Positions 23,601-37,000 of a stretch of DNA of 64,000 nt are shown piece by piece. Below the pieces are notes generated by a model that ran no database searches, was not told the origin of the DNA, and saw nothing but the letters and a program-made list of their open reading frames with translations. Within the stretch, counting starts at the first letter, position 1. The number at the start of each line of letters is the position of its first letter. The DNA comes from Chaunax sp. Z400 (taxonomy: Eukaryota > Chordata > Actinopteri > Lophiiformes > Chaunacidae): assembly GCA_037577475.1 (NCBI GenBank), contig CM075206.1, positions 7,845,459 to 7,909,458 of the forward strand, in the 5' to 3' direction. Position numbers and translations under genes: made by a program.

Positions 23601-26600
23601 TAGCTCAAACCCTAACCCTAACCCTAACCCTAGCTCAAAACCCTAACCCCAACCCTAACCCTAGCTCAAACCCTAACCCTAACCCTAGCTCAAACCCTAA
23701 CCCTAACCCTAACCCTAGCTCAAACCCTAACCCTAACCCTAGCTCAAACCCTAACCCTAACCCTAACCCTAGCTCAAACCCTAACCCTAACCCTAGCTCA
23801 AACCCTAACCCTAACCCTAACCCTAGCTCAAACCCTAACCCTAACCCTAACCCTAGCTCAAACCCTAACCCTAGCTCAAACCCTAGCTCAAACCCTAACC
23901 CTAACCCTAACACTAGCTCAAACCCTAACCCTAGCTCAAACCCTAACCCTAACCCAACCCCTAGCTCAAAACCCTAACCCTAACCCTAACCCTAGCTCAA
24001 ACCCTAACCCTAAAACCCTGCTCAAACCCCTAACCCTAACCCTAACCCTAGCTCAAACCCTAACCCTAGCTCAAACCCTAACCCTAACCCTAGCTCAAAC
24101 CCTAACCCTAACCCTAACCCTAGCTCAAACCCTAACCCTAGCTCAAACCCTAACCCTAACCCTAACCCTAGCTCAAACCCTAACCCTAACCCTAACCCTA
24201 GCTCAGAACCCTAACCTAACCCTAGCTCAAACCCTAACCCTAACCCTAACCCTAGCTCAAACTCTAACCCTAACCCTAACCCTAGCTCAAACCCTAACCC
24301 TAACCCTAACCCTAGCTCAAACCCTAACCCTAGCTCAAACCCTAACCCTAGCTCAAACCCTAACCCTAACCCTAGCTCAAACCCTAACCCTAACCCTAGC
24401 TCAAACCCTAACCCTAACCCTAGCTCAAACCCTAACCCTAACCCTAACCCTAACCCTAGCTCAAACCCTAACCCTAACCCTAACCCTAGCTCAAAACCCT
24501 AACCCTAACCCTAACCCTAGCTCAAACCCTAACCCTAACCCTAGCTCAAACCCTAACCCTAACCCTAACCCTAGCTCAAACCCTAACCCTAACCCTAACC
24601 CTAACCCTCGCTCAAAACCCTAACCCTAACCCTAACCCTAGCTCAAACCCTAACCCTAACCCTAACCCTAGCTCAAAACCCTAACCCTAACCCTAACCCT
24701 AGCTCCCAAACCCACTAACCCTAGCTCAAACCCTAACCCTAACCCTAACCCTAACCCTAGCTCAAACCCTAACCCTAACCCTAGCTCAAACCCTAACCCT
24801 AACCCTAACCCTAGCTCAAACCCTAAACCTAACCCTAACCCTAGCTCAAACCCTAACCCTAACCCTAACCCTAGCTCAAAACCCTAACCCTAACCCTAAC
24901 CCTAGCTCAAACCCTAACCCTAACCCTAGCTCAAACCCTAACCCTAACCCTAACCCTAGCTCAAACCCTAACCCTAACCCTAACCCTAACCCTCGCTCAA
25001 AACCCTAACCCTAACCCTAACCCTAGCTCAAACCCTAACCCTAACCCTAACCCTAGCTCAAAACCCTAACCCTAACCCTAGCTCAAACCCTAACCCTAAC
25101 CCTAGCTCAAACTCTAACCCTAACCCTAACCCTAGCTCAAACCCTAACCCTAACCCTAACCCTAGCTCAAACCCTAACCCTAGCTCAAACCCTAACCCTA
25201 ACCCTAACCCTAACCCTAGCTCAAACCCTAACCCTAACCCTAGCTCAAACCCTAACCCTAACCCTAACCCTAGCTCAAACCCTAACCCTAACCCTAACCC
25301 TAGCTCAAACCCTAACCCTAACCCTAACCCTAGCTCAAAACCCTAACCCTAACCCTAACCCTAGCTCAAACCCTAACCCTAACCCTAGCTCAAACCCTAA
25401 CCCTAACCCTAACCCTAGCTCAAACCCTAACCCTAACCCTAACCCTAACCCTCGCTCAAAACCCTAACCCTAACCCTAACCCTAGCTCAAACCCTAACCC
25501 TAACCCTAACCCTAGCTCAAAACCCTAACCCTAACCCTAACCCTAGCTCAAACCCTAACCCTAGCTCAAACCCTAACCCTAACCCTAACCCTAGCTCAAA
25601 CCCTAACCCTAACCCTAGCTCAAAACCCTAACCCCAACCCTAACCCTAGCTCAAACCCTAACCCTAACCCTAGCTCAAACCCTAACCCTAACCCTAACCC
25701 TAGCTCAAAACCCTAACCCCAACCCTAACCCTAGCTCAAACCCTAACCCTAACCCTAGCTCAAACCCTAACCCTAACCCTAACCCTAGCTCAAACCCTAA
25801 CCCTAACCCTAGCTCAAACCCTAACCCTAACCCTAACCCTAGCTCAAACCCTAACCCTAACCCTAGCTCAAACCCTAACCCTAACCCTAACCCTAGCTCA
25901 AACCCTAACCCTAACCCTAACCCTAGCTCAAACCCTAACCCTAGCTCAAACCCTAACCCTAACCCTAACCCTAACACTAGCTCAAACCCTAACCCTAGCT
26001 CAAACCCTAACCCTAACCCAACCCTAGCTCAAAACCCTAACCCTAACCCTAACCCTAGCTCAAACCCTAACCCTAACCCTAACCCTAACCCTCGCTCAAA
26101 ACCCTAACCCTAACCCTAACCCTAGCTCAAACCCTAACCCTAACCCTAACCCTAGCTCAAAACCCTAACCCTAACCCTAGCTCAAACCCTAACCCTAACC
26201 CTAGCTCAAACCCTAACCCTAACCCTAACCCTAGCTCAAACCCTAACCCTAACCCTAACCCTAGCTCAAACCCTAACCCTAGCTCAAACCCTAACCCTAA
26301 CCCTAACCCTAGCTCAAACCCTAACCCTAGCTCAAACCCTAACCCTAACCCTAACCCTAGCTCAAAACCCTAACCCTAACCCTAACCCTAGCTCAAACCC
26401 TAACCCTAACCCTAGCTCAAACCCTAACCCTAACCCTAACCCTAGCTCAAAACCCTAACCCTAACCCTAACCCTAGCTCAAACCCTAACCCTAACCCTAG
26501 CTCAAACCCTAACCCTAACCCTAACCCTAGCTCAAACCCTAACCCTAGCTCAAACCCTAACGCTAACCCTAACCCTAGCTCAAACCCTAACCCTAACCCT

Positions 26601-29600
26601 AACCCTAGCTCAAACCCTAACCCTAGCTCAAACCCTAACCCTAACCCTAACCCTAACCCTAGCTCAAACCCTAACCCTAGCTCAAACCCTAACCCTAACC
26701 CTAACCGTAGCTCAGACCCTAACCCTAGCTCAAACCCTAACCCTAACCCTAACCCTAGCTCAAACCCTAACCCTAACCCTAACCCTAGCTCAAAACCTCA
26801 AACCCTAACCCTAACCCTAGCTCAAACCCTAACCCTAACCCTAGCTCAAACCCTAACCCTAACCCTAACCCTAGCTCAAACCCTAACCCTAACCCTAGCT
26901 CAAACCCTAACCCTAACCCTAGCTCAAACCCTAACCCTAGCTCAAACCCTAACCGTAGCCCTAACCCTAGTTCAAACCCTAACCCTAACCCTAACCCTAG
27001 CTCAAACCCTAACCCTAACCCTAACCCTAGCTCAAACCCTAACCCTAACCCTAGCTCAAACCCTAACCCTAACCCTAACCCTAGCTCAAACCCTAACCCT
27101 AACCCTAACCCTAGCTCAAACCCTAACCCTAACCCTAGCTCAAACCCTAACCCTAACCCTAACCCTAGCTCAAACCCTAACCCTAACCCTAGCTCAAAAC
27201 CCTAACCCCAACCCTAACCCTAGCTCAAACCCTAACCCTAACCCTAGCTCAAACCCTAACCCTAACCCTAACCCTAGCTCAAACCCTAACCCTAACCCTA
27301 GCTCAAACCCTAACCCTAACCCTAACCCTAGCTCAAACCCTAACCCTAACCCTAGCTCAAACCCTAACCCTAACCCTAACCCTAGCTCAAACCCTAACCC
27401 TAACCCTAACCCTAGCTCAAACCCTAACCCTAGCTCAAACCCTAACCCTAACCCTAACCCTAACCCTAGCTCAAACCCTAACCCTAGCTCAAACCCTAAC
27501 CCTAACCCTAACCCTAGCTCAAAACCCTAACCCTAACCCTAACCCTAGCTCAAACCCTAACCCTAGCTCAAACCCTAACCCTAACCCTAACCCTAGCTCA
27601 AACCCTAACCCTAGCTCAAACCCTAACCGTAGCCCTAACCCTAGTTCAAACCCTAACCCTAACCCTAACCCTAACCCTAGCTCAAACCCTAACCCTAACC
27701 CTAACCCTAGCTCAAACCCTAACCCTAACCCTAGCTCAAACCCTAACCCTAACCCTAACCCTAGCTCAAACCCTAACCCTAACCCTAACCCTAGCTCAAA
27801 CCCTAACCCTAACCCTAGCTCAAACCCTAACCCTAACCCTAACCCTAGCTCAAACCCTAACCCTAACCCTAGCTCAAAACCCTAACCCCAACCCTAACCC
27901 TAGCTCAAACCCTAACCCTAACCCTAGCTCAAACCCTAACCCTAACCCTAACCCTAGCTCAAACCCTAACCCTAACCCTAGCTCAAACCCTAACCCTAAC
28001 CCTAACCCTAGCTCAAACCCTAACCCTAACCCTAGCTCAAACCCTAACCCTAACCCTAACCCTAGCTCAAACCCTAACCCTAACCCTAACCCTAGCTCAA
28101 ACCCTAACCCTAGCTCAAACCCTAACCCTAACCCTAACCCTAACCCTAGCTCAAACCCTAACCCTAGCTCAAACCCTAACCCTAACCCTAGCTCAAAACC
28201 CTAACCCTAACCCTAACCCTAGCTCAAACCCTAACCCTAGCTCAAACCCTAACCCTAACCCTAACCCTAGCTCAAACCCTAACCCTAGCTCAAACCCTAA
28301 CCCTAACCCTAGCTCAAACCCTAACCCTAACCCTAACCCTAGCTCAAACCCTAACCCTAGCTCAAACCCTAACCCTAACCCTAACCCTAGCTCAAACCCT
28401 AACCCTAACCCTAACCCTAGCTCAGACCCTAACCCTAGCTCAAACCCTAACCCTAACCCTAACCCTAACCCTAGCTCAAACTCTAACCCTAACCCTAACC
28501 CTAACCCTAGCTCAAACCCTAACCCTAACCCTAACCCTAGCTCAAACCCTAACCCTAGCTCAAACCCTAACCCTAACCCTAACCCTAACCCTAGCTCAAA
28601 CCCTAACCCAAACCCTAACCCTAGCTCAAACCCTAACCCTAGCTCAAACCCTAACCCTAACCCTAACCCTAACCCTAGCTCAAACCCTAACCCTAGCTCA
28701 AACCCTAACCCTAACCCTAACCCTAGCTCAAACCCTAACCCTAACCCTAACCCTAGCTCAAACCCTAACCCTAGCTCAAACCCTAACCCTAACCCTAGCT
28801 CAAACCCTAACCCTAGCTCAAACCCTAACCCTAACCCTAGCTCAAACCCTAACCCTAACCCTAACCCTAGCTCAAAACCCTAACCCTAACCCTAACCCTA
28901 GCTCAAACCCTAACCCTAACCCTAGCTCAAACCCTAACCCTAACCCTAACCCTAGCTCAAACCCTAACCCTAACCCTAACCCTAACCCTCGCTCAAAACC
29001 CTAACCCTAACCCTAACCCTAGCTCAAACCCTAACCCTAACCCTAACCCTAGCTCAAAACCCTAACCCTAACCCTAACCCTAGCTCAAACCCTAACCCTA
29101 GCTCAAACCCTAACCCTAACCCTAACCCTAACCCTAGCTCAAACCCTAACCCTAACCCTAGCTCAAACCCTAACCCTAACCCTAACCCTAGCTCAAACCC
29201 TAACCCTAACCCTAACCCTAACCCTAGCTCAACCCTAACCCTAACCCTAACCCTAGCTCAAAACCCTAACCCTAACCCTAACCCTAGCTCAAACCCTAAC
29301 CCTAACCCTAGCTCAAACCCTAACCCTAACCCTAACCCTAGCTCAAACCCTAACCCTAACCCTAACCCTAACCCTCGCTCAAAACCCTAACCCTAGCTCA
29401 AACCCTAACCCTAACCCTAATCCTAACCCTAGCTCAAACCCTAACCCTAACCCTAGCTCAAACCCTAACCCTAACCCTAACCCTAGCTCAAAACCCTAAC
29501 CCTAACCCTAACCCTAGCTCAAACCCTAACCCTAACCCTAGCTCAAACCCTAACCCTAACCCTAACCCTAGCTCAAACCCTAACCCTAACCCTAACCCTA

Positions 29601-29900
29601 ACCCTCGCTCAAAACCCTAACCCTAACCCTAACCCTAGCTCAAACCCTAACCCTAACCCTAACCCTAGCTCAAAACCCTAACCCTAACCCTAACCCTAGC
29701 TCAAACCCTAACCCTAGCTCAAACCCTAACCCTAACCCTAACCCTAACCCTAACCCTAGCTCAAACCCTAACCCTAACCCTAGCTCAAACCCTAACCCTA
29801 ACCCTAACCCTAGCTCAAACCCTAACCCTAACCCTAACCCTAGCTCAAACCCTAACCCTAACCCTAACCCTAACCCTAACCCTCGCTCAAAACCCTAACC
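18591..29900. repeat. CCCTCGCTC variant family
   Basis: CCCTCGCTC (CCCTAGCTC with A to C) starts at or near 18590, 19744, 23110, 24606, 24990, 25450, 26090, 28986, 29373, 29603 and 29880. A twelfth copy lies at about 43598, outside this stretch. All but the first are followed by CTCAAAACCC with an extra A, and most follow a five-hexamer run. The linked changes imply one founder unit spread by local amplification. The change creates a CpG, rare in this array. Confidence 0.75.
26820..28200. repeat. Tandem duplication, offset about 674-680 bases
   Basis: CCGTAGCC at 26953 and 27627 (674 apart), CCCCAACCC near 27201 and 27881 (680), and the next CTCAAAACCC at 27518 and 28192 (674). The 6-base changes are gain or loss of single hexamers. 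A pair 680 apart also occurs at 20618/21298, so this is probably a copy of the same older arrangement. CCCCAACCC occurs in a similar context at 20876, 23573, 23647, 25633 and 25717. Confidence 0.7.
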
Positions 29901-30361
29901 CTAACCCTAACCCTAGCTCAAACCCTAACCCTAACCCTAACCCTAGCTCAAAACCCTAACCCTAACCCTAGCTCAAACCCTAACCCTAACCCTAGCTCAA
30001 ACCCTAACCCTAACCCTAACCCTAGCTCAAACCCTAACCCTAACCCTAACCCTAGCTCAAACCCTAACCCTAGCTCAAACCCTAACCCTAACCCTAACCC
30101 TAGCTCAAACCCTAACCCTAGCTCAAACCCTAACCCTAACCCTAACCCTAGCTCAAACCCTAACCCTAACCCTAGCTCAAACCCTAACCCTAACCCTAAC
30201 CCTAGCTCAAACCCTAACCCTAGCTCAAACCCTAACGCTAACCCTAACCCTAGCTCAAACCCTAACCCTAACCCTAGCTCAAACCCTAACCCTAGCTCAA
30301 ACCCTAACCCTAACCCTAACCCTAACCCTAGCTCAAACCCTAACCCTAGCTCAAACCCTAA

Positions 30362-31551
30362 CCCTAACCGTAGCTCAGACCCTAACCCTAGCTCAAACCC
30401 TAACCCTAACCCTAACCCTAGCTCAAACCCTAACCCTAACCCTAACCCTAGCTCAAAACCCTAACCCTAACCCTAACCCTAGCTCAAACCCTAACCCTAA
30501 CCCTAGCTCAAACCCTAACCCTAACCCTAACCCTAGCTCAAACCCTAACCCTAACCCTAACCCTAGCTCAAACCCTAACCCTAACCCTAGCTCAAACCCT
30601 AACCCTAGCTCAAACCCTAACCGTAGCCCTAACCCTAGTTCAAACCCTAACCCTAACCCTAACCCTAACCCTAGCTCAAACCCTAACCCTAACCCTAACC
30701 CTAGCTCAAACCCTAACCCTAACCCTAGCTCAAACCCTAACCCTAACCCTAACCCTAGCTCAAACCCTAACCCTAACCCTAACCCTAGCTCAAACCCTAA
30801 CCCTAACCCTAGCTCAAACCCTAACCCTAACCCTAACCCTAGCTCAAACCCTAACCCTAACCCTAGCTCAAAACCCTAACCCCAACCCTAACCCTAGCTC
30901 AAACCCTAACCCTAACCCTAGCTCAAACCCTAACCCTAACCCTAGCTCAAACCCTAACCCTAACCCTAACCCTAGCTCAAACCCTAACCCTAACCCTAAC
31001 CCTAGCTCAAACCCTAACCCTAACCCTAGCTCAAACCCTAACCCTAACCCTAACCCTAACCCTAGCTCAAACCCTAACCCTAGCTCAAACCCTAACCCTA
31101 ACCCTAACCGTAGCTCAGACCCTAACCCTAGCTCAAACCCTAACCCTAACCCTAACCCTAGCTCAAACCCTAACCCTAACCCTAACCCTAGCTCAAAACC
31201 CTAACCCTAACCCTAACCCTAGCTCAAACCCTAACCCTAACCCTAGCTCAAACCCTAACCCTAACCCTAACCCTAGCTCAAACCCTAACCCTAACCCTAA
31301 CCCTAGCTCAAACCCTAACCCTAACCCTAGCTCAAACCCTAACCCTAGCTCAAACCCTAACCGTAGCCCTAACCCTAGTTCAAACCCTAACCCTAACCCT
31401 AACCCTAACCCTAGCTCAAACCCTAACCCTAACCCTAACCCTAGCTCAAACCCTAACCCTAACCCTAGCTCAAACCCTAACCCTAACCCTAACCCTAGCT
31501 CAAACCCTAACCCTAACCCTAACCCTAGCTCAAACCCTAACCCTAACCCTA
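30362..31551. repeat. Tandem duplication, offset 740 bases
   Basis: CCGTAGCTCAGACC at 30368 and 31108, and CCGTAGCC at 30621 and 31361, have an offset of 740 and match in block order between them. The copies diverge at about 30811/31551, where the second gains hexamers. CCGTAGCTCAGACC also occurs near 26705, so the unit was present before this duplication. Confidence 0.8.
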
Positions 31552-34084
31552 ACCCTAACCCTAGCTCAAACCCTAACCCTAGCTCAAACCCTAACCCTAA
31601 CCCTAACCCTAGCTCAAAACCCTAACCCTAACCCTAACCCTAGCTCAAACCCTAACCCTAGCTCAAACCCTAACGCTAACCCTAACCCTAGCTCAAACCC
31701 TAACCCTAACCCTAACCCTAGCTCAAACCCTAACCCTAGCTCAAACCCTAACCCTAACCCTAACCCTAACCCTAGCTCAAACCCTAACCCTAGCTCAAAC
31801 CCTAACCCTAACCCTAGCTCAAACCCTAACCCTAGCTCAAACCCTAACCCTAACCCTAACCCTAACCCTAGCTCAAACCCTAACCCTAGCTCAAACCCTA
31901 ACCCTAACCCTAACCCTAGCTCAAAACCCTAACCCTAACCCTAACCCTAGCTCAAACCCTAACCCTAGCTCAAACCCTAACCCTAGCTCAAACCCTAACC
32001 CTAACCCTAACCCTAACCCTAACCCTAGCTCAAACCCTAACCCTAGCTCAAACCCTAACCCTAACCCTAACCCTAGCTCAAACCCTAACCCTAGCTCAAA
32101 CCCTAACCCTAACCCTAGCTCAAACCCTAACCCTAACCCTAACCCTAGCTCAGACCCTAACCCTAGCTCAAACCCTAACCCTAACCCTAACCCTAGCTCA
32201 AACTCTAACCCTAACCCTAACCCTAGCTCAAAACCCTAACCCTAACCCTAACCCTAGCTCAAACCCTAACCCTAACCCTAGCTCAAACCCTAACCCTAAC
32301 CCTAACCCTAGCTCAAAACCCTAACCCTAACCCTAACCCTAGCTCAAACCCTAACCCTAACCCTAGCTCAAACCCTAACCCTAACCCTAACCCTAGCTCA
32401 AACCCTAACCCTAGCTCAAACCCTAACCCTAACCCTAACCCTAGCTCAAAACCCTAACCCTAACCCTAACCCTAGCTCAAACCCTAACCCTAGCTCAAAC
32501 CCTAACCCTAACCCTAACCCTAGCTCAAACCCTAACCCTAGCTCACACCCTAACCCTAACCCTAGCTCAAACCCTAACCCTAACCCTAACCCTAGCTCAG
32601 ACCCTAACCCTAGCTCAAACCCTAACCCTAACCCTAACCCTAGCTCAAACTCTAACCCTAACCCTAACCCTAGCTCAAAACCCTAAACCTAACCCTAACC
32701 CTAGCTCAAACCCTAACCCTAACCCTAGCTCAAACCCTAACCCTAACCCTAACCCTAGCTCAAACCCTAACCCTAACCCTAGCTCAAACCCTAACCCTAA
32801 CCCTTACCCTAGCTCAAACCCTAACCCTAACCCTAGCTCAAACCCTAACCCTAACCCTAACCCTAGCTCAAACCCTAACCCTAACCCTAACCCTAGCTCA
32901 AACCCTAACCCTAGCTCAAACCCTAACCCTAACCCTAACCCTAACCCTAGCTCAAACCCTAACCCTAGCTCAAACCCTAACCCTAACCCTAACCCTAGCT
33001 CAAAACCCTAACCCTAACCCTAACCCTAGCTCAAACCCTAACCCTAACCCTAGCTCAAACCCTAACCCTAACCCTAACCCTAGCTCAAAACCCTAACCCT
33101 AACCCTAACCCTAGCTCAAACCCTAACCCTAACCCTAGCTCAAACCCTAACCCTAACCCTAACCCTAGCTCAAACCCTAACCCTAACCCTAACCCTAGCT
33201 CAAACCCTAACCCTAGCTCAAACCCTAACCCTAACCCTAACCCTAGCTCAAACCCTAACCCTAGCTCAAACCCTAACCCTAACCCTAACCCTAGCTCAAA
33301 ACCCTAACCCTAACCCTAACCCTAGCTCAAACCCTAACCCTAACCCTAGCTCAAACCCTAACCCTAACCCTAACCCTAGCTCAAAACCCTAACCCTAACC
33401 CTAACCCTAGCTCAAACCCTAACCCTAACCCTAGCTCAAACCCTAACCCTAACCCTAACCCTAGCTCAAACCCTAACCCTAGCTCAAACCCTAACGCTAA
33501 CCCTAACCCTAGCTCAAACCCTAACCCTAACCCTAACCCTAGCTCAAACCCTAACCCTAGCTCAAACCCTAACCCTAACCCTAACCCTAACCCTAGCTCA
33601 AACCCTAACCCAAACCCTAACCCTAGCTCAAACCCTAACCCTAGCTCAAACCCTAACCCTAACCCTAGCTCAAACCCTAACCCTAGCTCAAACCCTAACC
33701 CTAGCTCAAACCCTAACGCTAACCCTAACCCTAGCTCAAACCCTAACCCTAACCCTAACCCTAGCTCAAACCCTAACCCTAGCTCAAACCCTAACCCTAA
33801 CCCTAACCCTAACCCTAGCTCAAACCCTAACCCTAGCTCAAACCCTAACCCTAACCCTAACCCTAGCTCAGACCCTAACCCTAGCTCAAACCCTAACCCT
33901 AACCCTAACCCTAGCTCAAACCCTAACCCTAACCCTAACCCTAGCTCAAAACCCTAACCCTAACCCTAACCCTAGCTCAAACCCTAACCCTAACCCTAGC
34001 TCAAACCCTAACCCTAACCCTAACCCTAGCTCAAACCCTAACCCTAACCCTAGCTCAAACCCTAACCCTAACCCTAGCTCAAAC

Positions 34085-37000
34085 CCTAACCCTAGCTCAA
34101 ACCCTAACCGTAGCCCTAACCCTAGTTCAAACCCTAACCCTAACCCTAACCCTAGCTCAAACCCTAACCCTAACTCTAACCCTAGCTCAAACCCTAACCC
34201 TAACCCTAGCTCAAACCCTAACCCTAACCCTAACCCTAGCTCAAACCCTAACCCTAACCCTAGCTCAAACCCTAACCCTAACCCTAACCCTAACCCTAGC
34301 TCAAACCCTAACCCTAGCTCAAACCCTAACCCTAACCCTAACCCTAACCCTAGCTCAAACCCTAACCCTAGCTCAAACCCTAACCCTAACCCTAACCCTA
34401 GCTCAAAACCCTAACCCTAACCCTAACCCTAGCTCAAACCCTAACCCTAGCTCAAACCCTAACCCTAACCCTAACCCTAGCTCAAACCCTAACCCTAGCT
34501 CAAACCCTAACCCTAACCCTAGCTCAAACCCTAACCCTAACCCTAACCCTAACCCTAACCCTAACCCTAGCTCAAACCCTAACCCTAACCCTAACCCTAG
34601 CTCAAACCCTAACCCTAACCCTAGCTCAAACCCTAACCCTAGCTCAAACCCTAACCGTAGCCCTAACCCTAGTTCAAACCCTAACCCTAACCCTAACCCT
34701 AACCCTAGCTCAAACCCTAACCCTAACCCTAACCCTAGCTCAAACCCTAACCCTAACCCTAGCTCAAACCCTAACCCTAACCCTAACCCTAGCTCAAACC
34801 CTAACCCTAACCCTAACCCTAGCTCAAACCCTAACCCTAACCCTAACCCTAACCCTAGCTCAAACCCTAACCCTAGCTCAAACCCTAACCCTAACCCTAA
34901 CCCTAGCTCAAAACCCTAACCCTAACCCTAACCCTAGCTCAAACCCTAACCCTAGCTCAAACCCTAACGCTAACCCTAACCCTAGCTCAAACCCTAACCC
35001 TAACCCTAACCCTAGCTCAAACCCTAACCCTAGCTCAAACCCTAACCCTAACCCTAACCCTAACCCTAGCTCAAACCCTAACCCTAGCTCAAACCCTAAC
35101 CCTAACCCTAGCTCAAACCCTAACCCTAGCTCAAACCCTAACCCTAACCCTAACCCTAACCCTAGCTCAAACCCTAACCCTAGCTCAAACCCTAACCCTA
35201 ACCCTAACCCTAGCTCAAAACCCTAACCCTAACCCTAACCCTAGCTCAAACCCTAACCCTAGCTCAAACCCTAACCCTAGCTCAAACCCTAACCCTAACC
35301 CTAACCCTAACCCTAACCCTAGCTCAAACCCTAACCCTAGCTCAAACCCTAACCCTAACCCTAACCCTAGCTCAAACCCTAACCCTAGCTCAAACCCTAA
35401 CCCTAACCCTAGCTCAAACCCTAACCCTAACCCTAACCCTAGCTCACACCCTAACCCTAACCCTAGCTCAAACCCTAACCCTAACCCTAACCCTAGCTCA
35501 GACCCTAACCCTAGCTCAAACCCTAACCCTAACCCTAACCCTAGCTCAAACTCTAACCCTAACCCTAACCCTAGCTCAAAACCCTAAACCTAACCCTAAC
35601 CCTAGCTCAAACCCTAACCCTAACCCTAGCTCAAACCCTAACCCTAACCCTAACCCTAGCTCAAACCCTAACCCTAACCCTAGCTCAAACCCTAACCCTA
35701 ACCCTAACCCTAGCTCAAACCCTAACCCTAACCCTAGCTCAAACCCTAACCCTAACCCTAACCCTAGCTCAAACCCTAACCCTAACCCTAACCCTAGCTC
35801 AAACCCTAACCCTAGCTCAAACCCTAACCCTAACCCTAACCCTAACCCTAGCTCAAACCCTAACCCTAGCTCAAACCCTAACCCTAACCCTAACCCTAGC
35901 TCAAAACCCTAACCCTAACCCTAACCCTAGCTCAAACCCTAACCCTAACCCTAGCTCAAACCCTAACCCTAACCCTAACCCTAGCTCAAAACCCTAACCC
36001 TAACCCTAACCCTAGCTCAAACCCTAACCCTAACCCTAGCTCAAACCCTAACCCTAACCCTAACCCTAGCTCAAACCCTAACCCTAACCCTAACCCTAGC
36101 TCAAACCCTAACCCTAGCTCAAACCCTAACCCTAACCCTAACCCTAGCTCAAACCCTAACCCTAGCTCAAACCCTAACCCTAACCCTAGCTCAAACCCTA
36201 ACCCTAACCCTAACCCTAGCTCACACCCTAACCCTAACCCTAGCTCAAACCCTAACCCTAACCCTAGCTCAAACCCTAACCCTAACCCTAGCTCAAACCC
36301 TAACCCTAGCTCAAACCCTAACCGTAGCCCTAACCCTAGTTCAAACCCTAACCCTAACCCTAACCCTAGCTCAAACCCTAACCCTAACTCTAACCCTAGC
36401 TCAAACCCTAACCCTAACCCTAGCTCAAACCCTAACCCTAACCCTAACCCTAGCTCAAACCCTAACCCTAACCCTAGCTCAAACCCTAACCCTAACCCTA
36501 ACCCTAACCCTAGCTCAAACCCTAACCCTAGCTCAAACCCTAACCCTAACCCTAACCCTAACCCTAGCTCAAACCCTAACCCTAGCTCAAACCCTAACCC
36601 TAACCCTAACCCTAGCTCAAAACCCTAACCCTAACCCTAACCCTAGCTCAAACCCTAACCCTAGCTCAAACCCTAACCCTAACCCTAACCCTAGCTCAAA
36701 CCCTAACCCTAGCTCAAACCCTAACCCTAACCCTAGCTCAAACCCTAACCCTAACCCTAACCCTAACCCTAACCCTAACCCTAGCTCAAACCCTAACCCT
36801 AACCCTAACCCTAGCTCAAACCCTAACCCTAACCCTAGCTCAAACCCTAACCCTAGCTCAAACCCTAACCGTAGCCCTAACCCTAGTTCAAACCCTAACC
36901 CTAACCCTAACCCTAACCCTAGCTCAAACCCTAACCCTAACCCTAACCCTAGCTCAAACCCTAACCCTAACCCTAGCTCAAACCCTAACCCTAACCCTAA

